DNA from: a bacterium
GTDB taxonomy: Bacteria; Zhuqueibacterota; Zhuqueibacteria; Zhuqueibacterales; Geothermadaptataceae
Assembly: GCA_024275575.1 (NCBI GenBank)
Contig: JAJRYV010000134.1
Coordinates: forward strand, 124,001 to 188,000
Direction of reading: 5' to 3'
Length of the DNA stretch: 64,000 nt
The position numbers and the translations under genes are program-made. This document shows positions 17,560-28,972 of this stretch, in pieces; the first letter of the stretch is position 1, and each line of letters opens with the position of its first letter. The notes under the pieces were generated by a model, which had not been told where the DNA came from, ran no database searches, and worked only from the letters and a program-made list of their open reading frames with translations.

Positions 17560-17985
17560 ATGGCAAAGAAGATCGTCGGCCTGATTAAATTGCAAATCCC
17601 TGCAGGTCAGGCCAACCCCTCACCGCCTGTTGGCCCGGCATTAGGCCAGCATGGTGTGAACATCATGGAATTCTGCAAGGCTTTTAACGCGAAAACGCAA
17701 GATAAAGCCGGGCTGATTATTCCTGTCGTCATCACTGTTTATGCAGATCGCTCCTTCACTTTTATCACCAAAACCCCCCCTGCAGCGGTGTTGCTCAAAA
17801 AAGCCGCCGGTCTGGAAAAAGGTTCAGGTGAGCCTAACCGTAACAAAGTTGGCAAGGTGACTGAAGCGCAGGTCAGAGAAATTGCCGAAGTAAAAATGCC
17901 TGATCTGAATGCAAACGATGTCGATGCTGCAATGGAGATGATCAAAGGCACAGCGCGTAGCATGGGCCTCGTTGTCGAAGGCTAA
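17560..17985 (+). CDS. rplK: 50S ribosomal protein L11
   Basis: Binds the GTPase-associated region of 23S rRNA at the L7/L12 stalk base. The proline-rich [23 protein letters not shown] segment and the C-terminal RNA-binding domain ending [12 protein letters not shown] are intact in 141 residues. It follows nusG by 18 bases and precedes rplA, the standard L11-L1 order. Confidence 0.97.
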   Translation: MAKKIVGLIKLQIPAGQANPSPPVGPALGQHGVNIMEFCKAFNAKTQDKAGLIIPVVITVYADRSFTFITKTPPAAVLLKKAAGLEKGSGEPNRNKVGKVTEAQVREIAEVKMPDLNANDVDAAMEMIKGTARSMGLVVEG

Positions 17986-18012
17986 AACTCATTTTGATTT
18001 CGGGATGTATAA

Positions 18013-18702
18013 ATGAAACATAGTAAACGGTTTAACGAAGCACAGAAAAAAGTAACCAGTGGTGTTGATTATTCGCTTGAAGATGCAATCAGGCTGGTTA
18101 AAGAAAGCGCGACAGCAAAATTCGACGAAACAATCGAAGTAACGATACGCCTGGGCGTCGACCCACGGCATGCCGATCAGGTCGTTCGTGGGACGGTAGC
18201 TCTGCCGCATGGCACGGGGAAAGATGTGCGGGTGCTCGTCATCGCCAAAGGTGCCAAAGCTAGTGAAGCTGAGGATGCTGGTGCTGATTATGTCGGGTTT
18301 GACGACATGGTCAATAAAATTCAGGGAGGTTGGTACGATTTTGACGTCGTGATCGCAACGCCGGATGTGATGGCACAGGTTGGAAAACTGGGCCGGGCAC
18401 TGGGGCCGCGTGGTTTGATGCCGAATCCCAAAGCCGGTACGGTGACGATGGATGTTGCAAGCGCTATCAAGGAAGTCAAAGCCGGGAAGATCGAATTTCG
18501 TGTCGATAAATACGGTATTTTGCACGTTGGTGTTGGCAAGGCGTCGTTTAATCAAGAAAAACTGGAAGAAAATGTCAAGTCCTTTCTCGAAGTGGTGCAA
18601 CGCTTGCGCCCGCCGGCTGCCAAAGGACAGTATATGCGGTCCGTCACTATCGGTAGTACCATGGGGCCCGGAATTCGCATTGATAGAAATTCATTGGTTT
18701 AA
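18013..18702 (+). CDS. rplA: 50S ribosomal protein L1
   Basis: L1-stalk protein that helps E-site tRNA release, and in many bacteria a translational repressor of its own operon. The 229-residue protein shows [31 protein letters not shown] and [19 protein letters not shown], all family hallmarks. I did not identify an L1-binding mimic in the leader. Confidence 0.97.
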   Translation: MKHSKRFNEAQKKVTSGVDYSLEDAIRLVKESATAKFDETIEVTIRLGVDPRHADQVVRGTVALPHGTGKDVRVLVIAKGAKASEAEDAGADYVGFDDMVNKIQGGWYDFDVVIATPDVMAQVGKLGRALGPRGLMPNPKAGTVTMDVASAIKEVKAGKIEFRVDKYGILHVGVGKASFNQEKLEENVKSFLEVVQRLRPPAAKGQYMRSVTIGSTMGPGIRIDRNSLV

Positions 18703-18729
18703 AGCCGCAGATTGAGGGCGAAAGAAATT

Positions 18730-19269
18730 ATGGAAGCATATGCAAGAGAGCCGCGTCCGGAAAAGGTCGCAGAAGTCGAAAAGCTTTCTGAAAAACTCAG
18801 CAGTGCAAAAAGCGTCTACCTTACCGATTACAGCGGGTTGAGCGTTGAGCAGATTACTGATCTCAGAAGGCAGTTCACCGAGCAAAAAGTCGAATATTTG
18901 GTCGTTAAAAATACGCTGGCCCGTTTTGGAGCAAAAAAAGCCGGACAGGATAATCTGATTGAGCATTTTCAGGGCCCAATCGCATTAGCCATCGGCTACG
19001 ATGATCCGGCAAGCCCCGCCCGAGTACTCACTGCATTTCTTAAAAAACATCCCAAGCCGGAAGTTAAAGCCTGTATGATCGATGGTGACGTCTTGCCTGG
19101 TAGCGAAGTTGAAAATATTTCGAAATGGCTAACCCGGGAAGAACTGCTCACCAAGCTTGTCGGTAGCCTCAACAGTCCTATTTCCGGGCTTGTCAATACG
19201 CTTTCCGGCGTTCTGCGTCAGTTTGTAACTGTTCTGGACGCTGTAAGAGAGAAAAAAGAAAATCAATAG
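18730..19269 (+). CDS. rplJ: 50S ribosomal protein L10
   Basis: Scaffold of the stalk that carries L7/L12 dimers through its C-terminal helix. The protein has VYLTDYSGLSVEQITDLRR, a LVVKNTLARFG motif and a C-terminal helix rich in Leu and Val. I start at the ATG at 18730 (179 residues), which has GAGGG upstream; an in-frame TTG at 18712 has no ribosome-binding site. Only 27 bases separate it from rplA, so there is no room for the long L10 leader seen in some bacteria. Confidence 0.94.
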   Translation: MEAYAREPRPEKVAEVEKLSEKLSSAKSVYLTDYSGLSVEQITDLRRQFTEQKVEYLVVKNTLARFGAKKAGQDNLIEHFQGPIALAIGYDDPASPARVLTAFLKKHPKPEVKACMIDGDVLPGSEVENISKWLTREELLTKLVGSLNSPISGLVNTLSGVLRQFVTVLDAVREKKENQ

Positions 19270-19346
19270 CTGCACATAAGCAGTATGACAAACAAGTATT
19301 TCCGTATAACTTGCAAACAATTCAATGAGACCAAGGAGGAAACGCC

Positions 19347-19739
19347 GTGGCCGCAGAAACAAATGGTCAACTCGATAATTTCATCGAGTCAATAGAAAAC
19401 ATGTCTGTAAAAGAGCTGAATGAACTGGTTAAAGCTCTCGAAGACCGCTTTGGTGTAAGTGCTGCTGCTCCGATGATGGCTGTTGCCGGTCCTGCCGGTG
19501 GTGCTACCGCTGAAGCTGCAGAAGAAAAAACCGAATTCGATGTGATCCTGGCTGGCGCCGGGGCGAAAAAAATTCAGGTGATCAAGGTCGTTCGTACCAT
19601 CACCAGCCTGGGCCTGAAAGAAGCCAAAGAGCTGGTCGACTCTGCTCCGAAACCGGTTAAAGAAGCAATATCGAAAGATGAAGCAGAAGACATCAAAGCC
19701 AAACTTGAAGAAGTTGGCGCAACTGTCGAAGTAAAATAA
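19347..19739 (+). CDS. rplL: 50S ribosomal protein L7/L12
   Basis: Multicopy acidic stalk protein that recruits translation factors. N-terminal dimerisation helices ([20 protein letters not shown]), an Ala/Gly-rich hinge (about residues 45-60) and the C-terminal factor-binding domain ([21 protein letters not shown]) are present in 130 residues. The start is GTG with AAGGAGG upstream. It lies 77 bases after rplJ. Confidence 0.96.
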   Translation: MAAETNGQLDNFIESIENMSVKELNELVKALEDRFGVSAAAPMMAVAGPAGGATAEAAEEKTEFDVILAGAGAKKIQVIKVVRTITSLGLKEAKELVDSAPKPVKEAISKDEAEDIKAKLEEVGATVEVK

Positions 19740-19772
19740 TCTAAAAACCAATTGCCAGAGGATGGTTTTTGC

Positions 19773-22700
19773 ATGACCTACAATGGCCCTTTTAACAGGC
19801 GAATCTCTTTTTCGAAGCTGAAATCAGTCATCGATCTTCCTGATCTGCTCGATATTCAGTTGCGTTCGTTTGAAGAATTTTTTCAGGCAAACGTAGCGCC
19901 TAATAAAAGAAAGGATCTGGGCCTACAGGCAGTTTTTACAGGTATTTTCCCGATTGTTGACAGTCGGGAAAATTTTCTGCTGGAATTCGTTGAGTATTAC
20001 GTCGAACAACCGAAATCCAGCGTCGCCGAATGCCAGGAGCGTGGCATCACTTACTCCGCCCCGCTCAAAGCCAGGTTACGCCTTTCTGCAAAAGATGACT
20101 CCGGGTCTGGCGATTACAAGGAAACGACCGAACAAGTCGTTTACCTCGGTAATCTGCCGTATATGACCAACCGGGGGACTTTTGTTATCAACGGCGCTGA
20201 ACGTATCATCGTCAGTCAATTACACCGTTCACCCGGTGTCTTTTTTGATGAAGCCGATCACCCCAATGGCACGAAACTGCATTCTGCGCGCATCATTCCT
20301 TTGCGCGGGTCCTGGGTTGAATTTACTACTGATATCAATGATATACTTTATGTTTATATTGACCGGCGCAAAAAATTTCCCGTAACGACTCTGCTACGCG
20401 GGCTCGGTTATTCCGATAACCGGCAAATATTAAGGCTGTTTGATCTCATCGAAGAAATCTCCGTCTCCAAGATCAAAGGTAAGAAATATCTTGGCCGGGT
20501 GGTCATCGAAGACGTCATCGACTTTGACACCGGCGAATTGTTGATCGAAGCGCATGAAGTGCTGACCGAGGAAGCGGTAGAAAAAGTTCTTGCCTCAAGC
20601 GTTAAAAAAATATCTTTTCTACTGCATGAATCGTCTCAGGGACCGGAGCTCATCAGCAATACGCTGCGCAAAGACGCGACGCATAATGAAGAAGAAGCGT
20701 TGGAATTTATCTACCGCAACCTGCGTTCTGGTGATCCGCCCGATATCGATACGGCGAGAAATTTCCTCGAGCGTCTGTTTTTTAACGCCAAACGTTACGA
20801 TCTCGGTGAGGTCGGCCGGTACCGGCTGAATAAAAAACTCAATCTCGATGTATCGGTGGATAATGCGGTACTCACGCGGGAAGATTTGATTCAAATCATC
20901 AATTACCTCATGGAGATGCGTCTCGGCAAACGGTCGAGCGATGATATCGATCACCTCGGCAACAGGCGCATTAAAACGGTCGGTGAGCAGCTTTCCGCCC
21001 AGATGAGTGTCGGGCTCTCACGAATGGCTCGCACCATTAAAGAGCGAATGAACCTGCGTGATAGTGAAAAATTGACGCCGCAGGACCTGGTCAATGCCCG
21101 AACCATTCTTTCGGTCATTAATACATTTTTTGGAACGAGCCAGCTTTCGCAGTTTATGGATCAGACAAATCCGCTGTCTGAGATGACGCATAAAAGACGC
21201 CTGTCAGCGTTGGGTCCTGGTGGTTTAACACGCGAGCGTGCCGGATTTGAGGTGCGTGATGTGCATTATACCCATTATGGCCGTCTCTGCCCCATCGAAA
21301 CGCCGGAAGGTCCGAATATCGGACTTATTTCCTCGCTGACAACTTATGCCAGAATCAATGAATTTGGCTTTATCGAAACGCCTTACCGGCCGGTTAAAAA
21401 CGGCAAGGTGCTGAAACAGATCGATTATCTTACTGCTGATGATGAGGACAATTTTATCATTGCGCAGGCCAATGCACCGCTGAAGGAAAATGGAGCCTTC
21501 GCTAATAACCGGGTGAAGGTGCGCGACAAAGGTGATTTCCCCGTCGTCGCACCAAAAGACATCGATTATATCGATGTTTCGCCGAATCAGATTGTCAGCG
21601 CTGCTGCTTCATTAATTCCGTTTCTGGAGCATGACGATGCGAACCGGGCTTTGATGGGTTCGAACATGCAACGCCAGGCCGTGCCGTTGTTGCAACCGGA
21701 TTCCCCGATGGTTGGCACCGGTATGGAAGAGAAGGTCGCACGCGACTCGCGCGCCCTCATCGTCTCCGATGTCGATGGCATCGTTGAAAATGTGTGTGCT
21801 GATGAAATCGTCGTCCGGCAGGATCGTAATGTCGCTGCTGATGACCGTGATAATCTGCTCAGTTTCTCTGAAGATGGTCTGTATCGCTATCCGGCGACAA
21901 AGTTTATGCGCTCCAATCAGGATACCTGTATCAACCAAAAACCGGTTGTGACACCGGGGCAAAAGGTGGTTAAAGGACAGGTGCTTGCCGATGGCTTTGC
22001 CACACAGGGTGGTGAATTGGCCCTCGGGCGCAACGTGTTGGTGGCGTTTATGCCCTGGCGCGGTTATAACTTTGAAGACGCCATAGTTATTTCAGAACGT
22101 GTGGTGCGCGACGATGTTTACACCTCGATTCATATCGATGTGTACGAATTGCAAGTACGCGATACCAAACGCGGTGAAGAGGAATTGACGCGGGAAATCC
22201 CCAATGTCAGCGAAGAAGCGACAAAAAATCTTGATGAAAACGGGATTATTCGTATTGGCGCCGAAGTGCACCCCAGCGATATTCTGGTCGGCAAAGTCAC
22301 CCCAAAAGGGGAGACGGACCCAACACCAGAGGAAAAACTTTTAAAGGCGATTTTTGGTGAGAAGGCGGGAGATGTTAAAGACGCCAGCCTGAAAGCGCCA
22401 CCGGGGTTGAGCGGAATCGTCATCGATACCAAGCTTTTTTCGCGCAAAAAGAAAGATTCAAAAACTAAAAAACAGGACAAACTCGAGCTTGAAAATCTCG
22501 ATCTCTGGAAAGAGAGAGAGGAAGGACGTGTTAAGAAATTGCTCCGCTCGAAGCTCGATATCGTTCTGCGTGGCCATAAATCTGTCACAATACAGCACAA
22601 ACTGGATGGCAGCGTTCTTCTCAAAGAGAATGTCGTCTTTGACCATGAAGTGATCAGCTCACTCGATTTCGAAAATGCCGATTTGGCCAGCGGATTTACC

Positions 22701-23579
22701 AGCAGTGAAGATGAAAATACGCTGGCTGTAGAAATCATGAAATCGTATTTTGAGAAATTGCAGGACATCAATGAAGAATATGAGCGTAACAAACTCAAAA
22801 TCGTCGTTGGTGATGAACTTCCACCGGGAATTGTTCAATTGGCCAAAGTTTATGTGGCAAAAAAACGTAAGCTGCAGGTCGGCGATAAAATGGCCGGACG
22901 CCATGGCAACAAAGGTGTGGTCGCCAAAATCGTACCCATGGAAGATATGCCTTATATGAAAGATGGCACACCAGTCGATATCGTGTTAAATCCGCTTGGT
23001 GTTCCTTCACGAATGAACCTGGGACAAATCTTCGAGACCCAGCTTGGTTGGGCGGCAGGAAAGCTGGGTGTAAAATATGCAACTCCGGTTTTTGACGGCG
23101 CCAGCTATGATGAAGTTCTCGCAGAAATGCGAAAAGCCGGCCTGCCGGAAAGCGGCAAGGCGCAACTCATCGATGGCCGTTCCGGCGAACCGATCGAATC
23201 TGAAGTTACCGTCGGATATATTTATATCCTTAAGCTTTCCCATCTGGTTGAAGATAAAATCCATGCCCGTTCGATTGGCCCGTATTCTCTCATTACGCAG
23301 CAGCCTTTGGGTGGAAAAGCCCAGTTCGGCGGCCAGCGCTTTGGTGAGATGGAAGTCTGGGCTCTCGAAGCCTATGGTGCCGCACATACATTGCAGGAAA
23401 TATTAACAGTAAAATCCGACGATGTTCGCGGCCGCAGCAAGGTCTATGAAGCAATCGTGAAGGGAGATAACCTTCCTGAACCCGGCCTGCCAGAATCATT
23501 CAATGTTCTTATTCGGGAATTGCAAGGATTGGGTCTTGATGTAGAACTCATTGAAGAACCAACAAACGGAAATATATAA
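19773..23579 (+). CDS. rpoB: RNA polymerase beta subunit
   Basis: Catalytic core subunit of RNA polymerase. The rifampicin-pocket sequence is wild-type in type: [18 protein letters not shown] at about residue 453, followed by [19 protein letters not shown]. The C-terminal clamp motifs [14 protein letters not shown] and [24 protein letters not shown] are also present. The ATG at 19773 gives 1268 residues starting [10 protein letters not shown]; an in-frame TTG 21 bases earlier lacks conservation. It lies 33 bases after rplL. Unusually, a strong terminator-like hairpin separates it from rpoC. Confidence 0.97.
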   Translation: MTYNGPFNRRISFSKLKSVIDLPDLLDIQLRSFEEFFQANVAPNKRKDLGLQAVFTGIFPIVDSRENFLLEFVEYYVEQPKSSVAECQERGITYSAPLKARLRLSAKDDSGSGDYKETTEQVVYLGNLPYMTNRGTFVINGAERIIVSQLHRSPGVFFDEADHPNGTKLHSARIIPLRGSWVEFTTDINDILYVYIDRRKKFPVTTLLRGLGYSDNRQILRLFDLIEEISVSKIKGKKYLGRVVIEDVIDFDTGELLIEAHEVLTEEAVEKVLASSVKKISFLLHESSQGPELISNTLRKDATHNEEEALEFIYRNLRSGDPPDIDTARNFLERLFFNAKRYDLGEVGRYRLNKKLNLDVSVDNAVLTREDLIQIINYLMEMRLGKRSSDDIDHLGNRRIKTVGEQLSAQMSVGLSRMARTIKERMNLRDSEKLTPQDLVNARTILSVINTFFGTSQLSQFMDQTNPLSEMTHKRRLSALGPGGLTRERAGFEVRDVHYTHYGRLCPIETPEGPNIGLISSLTTYARINEFGFIETPYRPVKNGKVLKQIDYLTADDEDNFIIAQANAPLKENGAFANNRVKVRDKGDFPVVAPKDIDYIDVSPNQIVSAAASLIPFLEHDDANRALMGSNMQRQAVPLLQPDSPMVGTGMEEKVARDSRALIVSDVDGIVENVCADEIVVRQDRNVAADDRDNLLSFSEDGLYRYPATKFMRSNQDTCINQKPVVTPGQKVVKGQVLADGFATQGGELALGRNVLVAFMPWRGYNFEDAIVISERVVRDDVYTSIHIDVYELQVRDTKRGEEELTREIPNVSEEATKNLDENGIIRIGAEVHPSDILVGKVTPKGETDPTPEEKLLKAIFGEKAGDVKDASLKAPPGLSGIVIDTKLFSRKKKDSKTKKQDKLELENLDLWKEREEGRVKKLLRSKLDIVLRGHKSVTIQHKLDGSVLLKENVVFDHEVISSLDFENADLASGFTSSEDENTLAVEIMKSYFEKLQDINEEYERNKLKIVVGDELPPGIVQLAKVYVAKKRKLQVGDKMAGRHGNKGVVAKIVPMEDMPYMKDGTPVDIVLNPLGVPSRMNLGQIFETQLGWAAGKLGVKYATPVFDGASYDEVLAEMRKAGLPESGKAQLIDGRSGEPIESEVTVGYIYILKLSHLVEDKIHARSIGPYSLITQQPLGGKAQFGGQRFGEMEVWALEAYGAAHTLQEILTVKSDDVRGRSKVYEAIVKGDNLPEPGLPESFNVLIRELQGLGLDVELIEEPTNGNI

Positions 23580-23590
23580 AGAAATATATA

Positions 23591-23622
23591 GCGGAGCAGC
23601 CATTGTGCTGCTCCGCATTTTT
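23591..23622 (+). terminator. Terminator-like hairpin between rpoB and rpoC
   Basis: GCGGAGCAGC (23591-23600) and GCTGCTCCGC (23607-23616) form a perfect 10-bp GC-rich stem with a 6-base loop, followed by ATTTTTATTTG. It begins 12 bases after the rpoB stop. It may act as a partial terminator that sets the rpoB:rpoC ratio. A weaker CACACT/AGTGTG stem precedes the rpoC ribosome-binding site. Confidence 0.7.
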
Positions 23623-23697
23623 ATTTGTACAACCAAATAAGAATTACGCTTTCTTCTAACGTGTACACACTCAATCTCTAAGTGTGGAGGTGTAACC

Positions 23698-26600
23698 TTG
23701 AATTTTTTTCAAAAGCAAGAAAGTGCCTATCGTCGCAATATTAAAGCAATCGGCATTAAACTGGCATCGCCAGATAAAATTCTTGAACGTTCTCATGGCG
23801 AGGTAACCAAACCTGAGACGATAAATTATCGCAGTTTCAAACCTGAAAAAGATGGCCTGTTCTGCGAAAAAATCTTCGGCCCGGTGCGCGATTATGAATG
23901 CCACTGTGGAAAATACAAACGCATCCGCTATAAAGGCATCATCTGCGACCGCTGCGGTGTCGAGGTCACGACCAAAAGTGTCCGGCGTGAACGCATGGGG
24001 CATATTTCCCTTGCCGTACCCATCGTTCATATTTGGTTCTGGAAATCGTTACCCTCGAAAATTGGTTACATTTTGGGCATCAGCCCAAAAGACCTCGAAA
24101 GAATTATTTATTACGAATCCTACGTGGTAACCAATCCCGGGCAAACCGAATTGAAACGTGGCGATCTAATTGCTGAAGAAGATTATTATAATTATTTAAC
24201 GGAAGCCGAAGCGCAGCCCGAGGATGATGAAAGTGCACGCTTCGAAGCCCGCATCGGTGGCGGCGCAATTCTCGAGCTTTTAAAGAATGTTGATCAGGAA
24301 ACGCTGTCGCGTGAGCTGCGGTATGCAGTGCAGACAGAAACTTCAGTTCAACGAAAAAATGATGCTCTGAAACGCCTGAAAGTTGTTGAGTTGTTTAAAA
24401 AGAGCGGCAACAAACCGGAATGGATGGTGATGTCGGTTATTCCGGTCATTCCGCCCGAACTAAGGCCGCTCGTGCCGCTCGAAGGCGGACGATTTGCAAC
24501 CAGTGATTTGAACGATCTTTATCGTCGTGTGATCATTCGCAATAACCGCCTCAAAAAGCTGATGGAAATCAAGGCTCCGGAAGTCATTTTACGCAATGAG
24601 AAACGGATGCTGCAAGAGGCTGTAGATGCGCTGTTTGATAACGGTCGGAAAGCTGCTGCCGTGCGCGGCGATGGCAATCGTCCGTTGAAATCATTATCCG
24701 ATATGCTGCGCGGAAAACAGGGACGTTTTCGTCAAAATTTGCTGGGAAAACGCATCGACTATTCCGGCCGCTCGGTGATCGTCGTCGGCCCGGAATTGCG
24801 ATTGCACGAATGTGGTTTGCCTAAATATATGGCACTCGAGCTTTTCAAACCTTTTGTTATTCGCCGCCTGGTTCAAAACGGCCTGGTCAAAACAGTAAAA
24901 AGTGCCAAAAAACTCGTTGATAAAAAAAGTGCTGAAGTCTGGGATTTGCTCGAAGATATTATCAAAGACCATCCTGTGATGCTCAACCGCGCCCCAACCT
25001 TGCACCGTCTTGGCATACAGGCCTTTCAGCCGGTTTTGGTTGAAGGAAAAGCAATTCAGGTGCATCCGCTGGTTTGCGCTGCCTTTAACGCGGATTTTGA
25101 TGGTGACCAGATGGCGGTTCACTTGCCGCTGTCGAACTATGCGCAAGTCGAAACGCGCTTGCTCATGCTGTCGAGCCATAATATACTTTCACCGGCGAGC
25201 GGCAGACCATTGGCGATTCCGAGCCAGGATATCGTTCTTGGGTTATACTATATCACCAAGCGGAAAAAAGACAGCCTCGGTGAGGGCAAGTTTATGTCGA
25301 GCCCGGAAGAGGCGCTCATCGCTTATAATAATAAAAAACTGAGTTTGCACGCCGGTATCACAGTTCGTTTCGGTACCGAGAAAATCGAAACGACCGTTGG
25401 CCGGATCATCTTCAATCAAATTGTGCCGGAAGGTGTTGGTTATATCAATGAGTTGTTGACGAAAAAACGAATTGAAGAAATTATTTCAACGGTTTATAAA
25501 AAGTTTGACAACTATGTCTGCGCCAACTTTCTCGATAGTATCAAACGCATGGGTTTTGATTTCGCCATGCTTTCTGGCCTGACTGTCGGCATCGAGGATG
25601 TTAAAATACCTGAAGAAAAGGCGACACTACTCGCAGCAGCGACGGCGGAAGTTGAGAAGATTCAAAAGCAATATGAAATCGGAATCATCACCGATGGTGA
25701 GCGCTATAATAAAATTATCGATATCTGGACGCATGTCACCAGTGATGTTGCCGACCGGCTTTTTACGCACCTCGAGAAAGACCAGGATGGATTCAATCCG
25801 GTTTATATGATGGCCGACTCCGGCGCTCGTGGGTCGAAAGAACAAATCAGGCAGCTTGCCGGCATGCGCGGCCTGATGGCCAAACCGCAGAAAAAAATGA
25901 CCGGGCAAACGGGCGAAATCATCGAAAACCCCATCACGGCTAATTTCCGTGAAGGCCTCTCGGTACTGGAATATTTTATCTCTACGCACGGTGCCCGCAA
26001 AGGCCTCGCTGATACTGCGCTGAAAACTGCTGACGCAGGCTATTTAACCCGCCGGCTGGTCGATGTGGCGCAGGACGTCATCATCTCGCAGGATGATTGC
26101 GGGACAATTCTGGGTTTGCGTATCGGTGATTTGAAGGAAGGCGAAGAAGTGATCGAACCGATTCAGGATCGCATTCTCGGCCGCGTTGCCGCCGAAGATG
26201 TTTATAACCCTGAATCCGGTGAAGTTATCGTCGAATCCGGCGAACTGATCGACGAAGATAAATCTGACATGATTTCACGGGCTGGTATCGAAAATGTTTA
26301 CATCAGGTCCGTGCTGACCTGTGAATCGGAACGCGGTGTTTGTGCTAAGTGTTATGGTCGCAATCTGGCGACCGGCAATATCACAAACCACGGTGAAGCT
26401 GTTGGAGTAATGGCTGCCCAGTCAATCGGTGAACCGGGGACGCAGCTAACCTTGCGTACTTTTCACATCGGTGGAACAGCATCCCGCATCGCCGCACAAT
26501 CGCACATCACGGCACGGCAGGACGGCAAAATCGTCATCGAAAACCTGAAATCAGTAACGCAAGCTGATTTGACGCAAGTCGCTGTCGGACGTAATGCCAA

Positions 26601-27912
26601 GCTCAAACTTATCGATGATAATAATCGCGTCATCTCACAATTTATCGTGCCTTATGGTGCCCTCATCAATGTCAGTGATGGCGACACGGTTAAGAAAAAT
26701 GATGTACTTTTTAACTGGGACCCGTATACCGCCAGCATTATCTCGACGGCAGATGGCTTTATCCGCTATATTGATATCAAAGAAAATGTCACCATGCGCG
26801 AAGAGCTGGACGATACCACCGGATTGAAGCAACGGGTGATTATCGAATCGCGGATGCGGAATCTCAGCCCGACGATTTCGATTGTTGACAGCGAAGGTGA
26901 AAAACTGGCATCCTTTATTCTGCCCACACGGGCGAATTTACAGGTCTCTGACGGCCAGGCTGTCCATGCCGGTGACGTCATTGCAAAAATTGCACGCAGT
27001 ATTGCCAAGACGCGCGATATCACGGGTGGTTTGCCGCGAGTTGCGGAGCTTTTCGAAGCCCGCCGTCCGAAAGAGCCGGCTGTTGTCAGTGAAATTGACG
27101 GCACCGTACGCTTCGGCGAAATTCGTCGCGGTATCCGCCGGATTATCGTAACCGCCCGCGATGACCAGGATGAAAGAACCTATCTCATCCCCTATGGCAA
27201 GCACGTTCTGATTCATGATGGTGATGTTGTCGAAGCCGGCGAAAAACTTTGCGAAGGCTCCATTGCACCACATGATATTTTGAACATTCTTGGGCCAAAT
27301 AAAGTCCAGGAATACCTGGTGAATGAAATTCAGGAAGTATACAGGCTGCAAGGTGTTCGCATCAACGATAAACATATCGAAACGATCGTCCGCCAAATGC
27401 TGCAAAAGGTTAAAATCGAAGACCCCGGTGATACGAATTACCTCGAAGGGGATCAGGTTGACAAAATCCGGTTTTTACATGAAAATGAAGCCATCCGCCA
27501 TAAAGTCGTCATCACCGACTCCGGTGATAGTGAATTTGCACTGGACGAAGTCGTCGGCAAGGACAATCTTGATGAAGTGAACGCCGAGCTGCGCAAGAAA
27601 AGCAAGAAACCGGCAGAATGTCGCCAGGCCGTTCCGGCAACATTCCAGCCATTGCTGCTGGGCATCACCAAAGCGTCATTGACCACTGAAAGTTTTATCT
27701 CCGCCGCCTCATTTCAGGAAACGACACGTGTTCTCACAGACGCCGCAATTGCAGGGAAGAAAGATTATCTCTTTGGATTGAAAGAAAACGTCATCATGGG
27801 TAATCTGATCCCCGCGGGCTCCGGCCTGGCGCGTTATAAAAATGTTCGGGTTAAAAAGAAAAGCGAGTCGCTGGAATACGATGAAAAAAGCACTGAATTC
27901 ATGGTTCAGTAA
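23698..27912 (+). CDS. rpoC: RNA polymerase beta' subunit
   Basis: Catalytic subunit with the active-site magnesium aspartates in NADFDGDQM (about residue 465). The N-terminal zinc finger ([13 protein letters not shown] then CDRC, about residues 65-82), the second zinc site [11 protein letters not shown] (about 873-883) and the bridge/trigger region [19 protein letters not shown] are all present. Length is 1404 residues, typical of forms without large insertions. The start is TTG, supported by a near-perfect GGAGGTG at correct spacing. The 118-base gap from rpoB is longer than usual. Confidence 0.97.
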   Translation: MNFFQKQESAYRRNIKAIGIKLASPDKILERSHGEVTKPETINYRSFKPEKDGLFCEKIFGPVRDYECHCGKYKRIRYKGIICDRCGVEVTTKSVRRERMGHISLAVPIVHIWFWKSLPSKIGYILGISPKDLERIIYYESYVVTNPGQTELKRGDLIAEEDYYNYLTEAEAQPEDDESARFEARIGGGAILELLKNVDQETLSRELRYAVQTETSVQRKNDALKRLKVVELFKKSGNKPEWMVMSVIPVIPPELRPLVPLEGGRFATSDLNDLYRRVIIRNNRLKKLMEIKAPEVILRNEKRMLQEAVDALFDNGRKAAAVRGDGNRPLKSLSDMLRGKQGRFRQNLLGKRIDYSGRSVIVVGPELRLHECGLPKYMALELFKPFVIRRLVQNGLVKTVKSAKKLVDKKSAEVWDLLEDIIKDHPVMLNRAPTLHRLGIQAFQPVLVEGKAIQVHPLVCAAFNADFDGDQMAVHLPLSNYAQVETRLLMLSSHNILSPASGRPLAIPSQDIVLGLYYITKRKKDSLGEGKFMSSPEEALIAYNNKKLSLHAGITVRFGTEKIETTVGRIIFNQIVPEGVGYINELLTKKRIEEIISTVYKKFDNYVCANFLDSIKRMGFDFAMLSGLTVGIEDVKIPEEKATLLAAATAEVEKIQKQYEIGIITDGERYNKIIDIWTHVTSDVADRLFTHLEKDQDGFNPVYMMADSGARGSKEQIRQLAGMRGLMAKPQKKMTGQTGEIIENPITANFREGLSVLEYFISTHGARKGLADTALKTADAGYLTRRLVDVAQDVIISQDDCGTILGLRIGDLKEGEEVIEPIQDRILGRVAAEDVYNPESGEVIVESGELIDEDKSDMISRAGIENVYIRSVLTCESERGVCAKCYGRNLATGNITNHGEAVGVMAAQSIGEPGTQLTLRTFHIGGTASRIAAQSHITARQDGKIVIENLKSVTQADLTQVAVGRNAKLKLIDDNNRVISQFIVPYGALINVSDGDTVKKNDVLFNWDPYTASIISTADGFIRYIDIKENVTMREELDDTTGLKQRVIIESRMRNLSPTISIVDSEGEKLASFILPTRANLQVSDGQAVHAGDVIAKIARSIAKTRDITGGLPRVAELFEARRPKEPAVVSEIDGTVRFGEIRRGIRRIIVTARDDQDERTYLIPYGKHVLIHDGDVVEAGEKLCEGSIAPHDILNILGPNKVQEYLVNEIQEVYRLQGVRINDKHIETIVRQMLQKVKIEDPGDTNYLEGDQVDKIRFLHENEAIRHKVVITDSGDSEFALDEVVGKDNLDEVNAELRKKSKKPAECRQAVPATFQPLLLGITKASLTTESFISAASFQETTRVLTDAAIAGKKDYLFGLKENVIMGNLIPAGSGLARYKNVRVKKKSESLEYDEKSTEFMVQ

Positions 27913-27949
27913 TGCTGAAAATATTTAAAAACAATTAACGAAAAATTAT

Positions 27950-27978
27950 TTGCATTTAAGGTGATGGTTATATATATT
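27950..27978 (+). promoter_or_regulatory. Candidate promoter upstream of rpsL
   Basis: TTGCAT (27950-27955) and TATATT (27973-27978) with a 17-base spacer lie 27 bases before the rpsL start, in the 92-base gap after rpoC. An internal promoter at the rpsL-rpsG-fusA-tuf (str) unit would be usual. Confidence 0.5.
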
Positions 27979-28004
27979 GTAAGTCTGTAACCAAAGGAGG
28001 AGTT

Positions 28005-28376
28005 TTGCCTACAATAAATCAACTTGTTCGTAAAGGTCGCAAGCGGCAGATTAAAAAAACGACTTCTCCCGCTTTGGCTGGATCGCCCCAGCGACGCGGT
28101 GTCTGTACGCGTGTTTACACAACGACGCCCAAGAAACCAAACTCGGCGTTGCGCAAGGTTGCCAGGGTGCGGTTGACCAATGGTTTTGAGGTGACTGCGT
28201 ATATTCCCGGTGAAGGGCATAATTTGCAGGAGCACTCCATCGTTTTGATTCGCGGCGGTCGGGTGAAGGACCTTCCAGGTGTGCGTTATCATATCGTGCG
28301 TGGAGTTTATGATACGAGTGGCGTGCAGGACAGAATGCAAGGCCGATCCAAGTATGGTACAAAACTGAAAAAATAA
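28005..28376 (+). CDS. rpsL: 30S ribosomal protein S12
   Basis: Decoding-centre protein. [29 protein letters not shown] and [14 protein letters not shown] are canonical, with the lysines whose substitution gives streptomycin resistance in wild-type form. Length is 123 residues. The start is TTG following AAAGGAGGAG, so initiation strength is set by a strong ribosome-binding site and a weak codon. Confidence 0.97.
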   Translation: MPTINQLVRKGRKRQIKKTTSPALAGSPQRRGVCTRVYTTTPKKPNSALRKVARVRLTNGFEVTAYIPGEGHNLQEHSIVLIRGGRVKDLPGVRYHIVRGVYDTSGVQDRMQGRSKYGTKLKK

Positions 28377-28384
28377 GAGTTTGA

Positions 28385-28855
<471 letters not shown>

Positions 28856-28889
28856 ATACAGCATAAAAATCAATTTTAGATTTACAGGC

Positions 28890-28927
28890 GGGGAAATAAA
28901 CAGAACTTCTGTTTTTTTCCCCTTATT
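28890..28927 (+). terminator. Stem-loop between rpsG and fusA
   Basis: GGGGAAATAAACAG (28890-28903) and CTGTTTTTTTCCCC (28909-28922) pair over 14 positions with one T-T mismatch and a 5-base loop, followed by TTATTTAT. It may be an attenuator or a processing site between S7 and EF-G. Confidence 0.5.
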
Positions 28928-28972
28928 TATGAATAAGTGAGACCCTTGCTTTTTTTGAGAAAACCGTAACAC

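Noticed and set aside
18703..18729. L10 leader regulatory RNA before rplJ
   Set aside because: Only 27 bases separate rplA from rplJ, too little for the known leader structure.
22130..22798. A 222-codon minus-strand open frame, serine-rich
   Set aside because: Antisense to rpoB; its low-complexity composition is a by-product of the codons on the other strand.
19773..23579. Rifampicin-resistance type substitutions in rpoB, or streptomycin type in rpsL
   Set aside because: The rifampicin pocket ([20 protein letters not shown]) and the S12 lysines ([17 protein letters not shown]) are wild-type in form.
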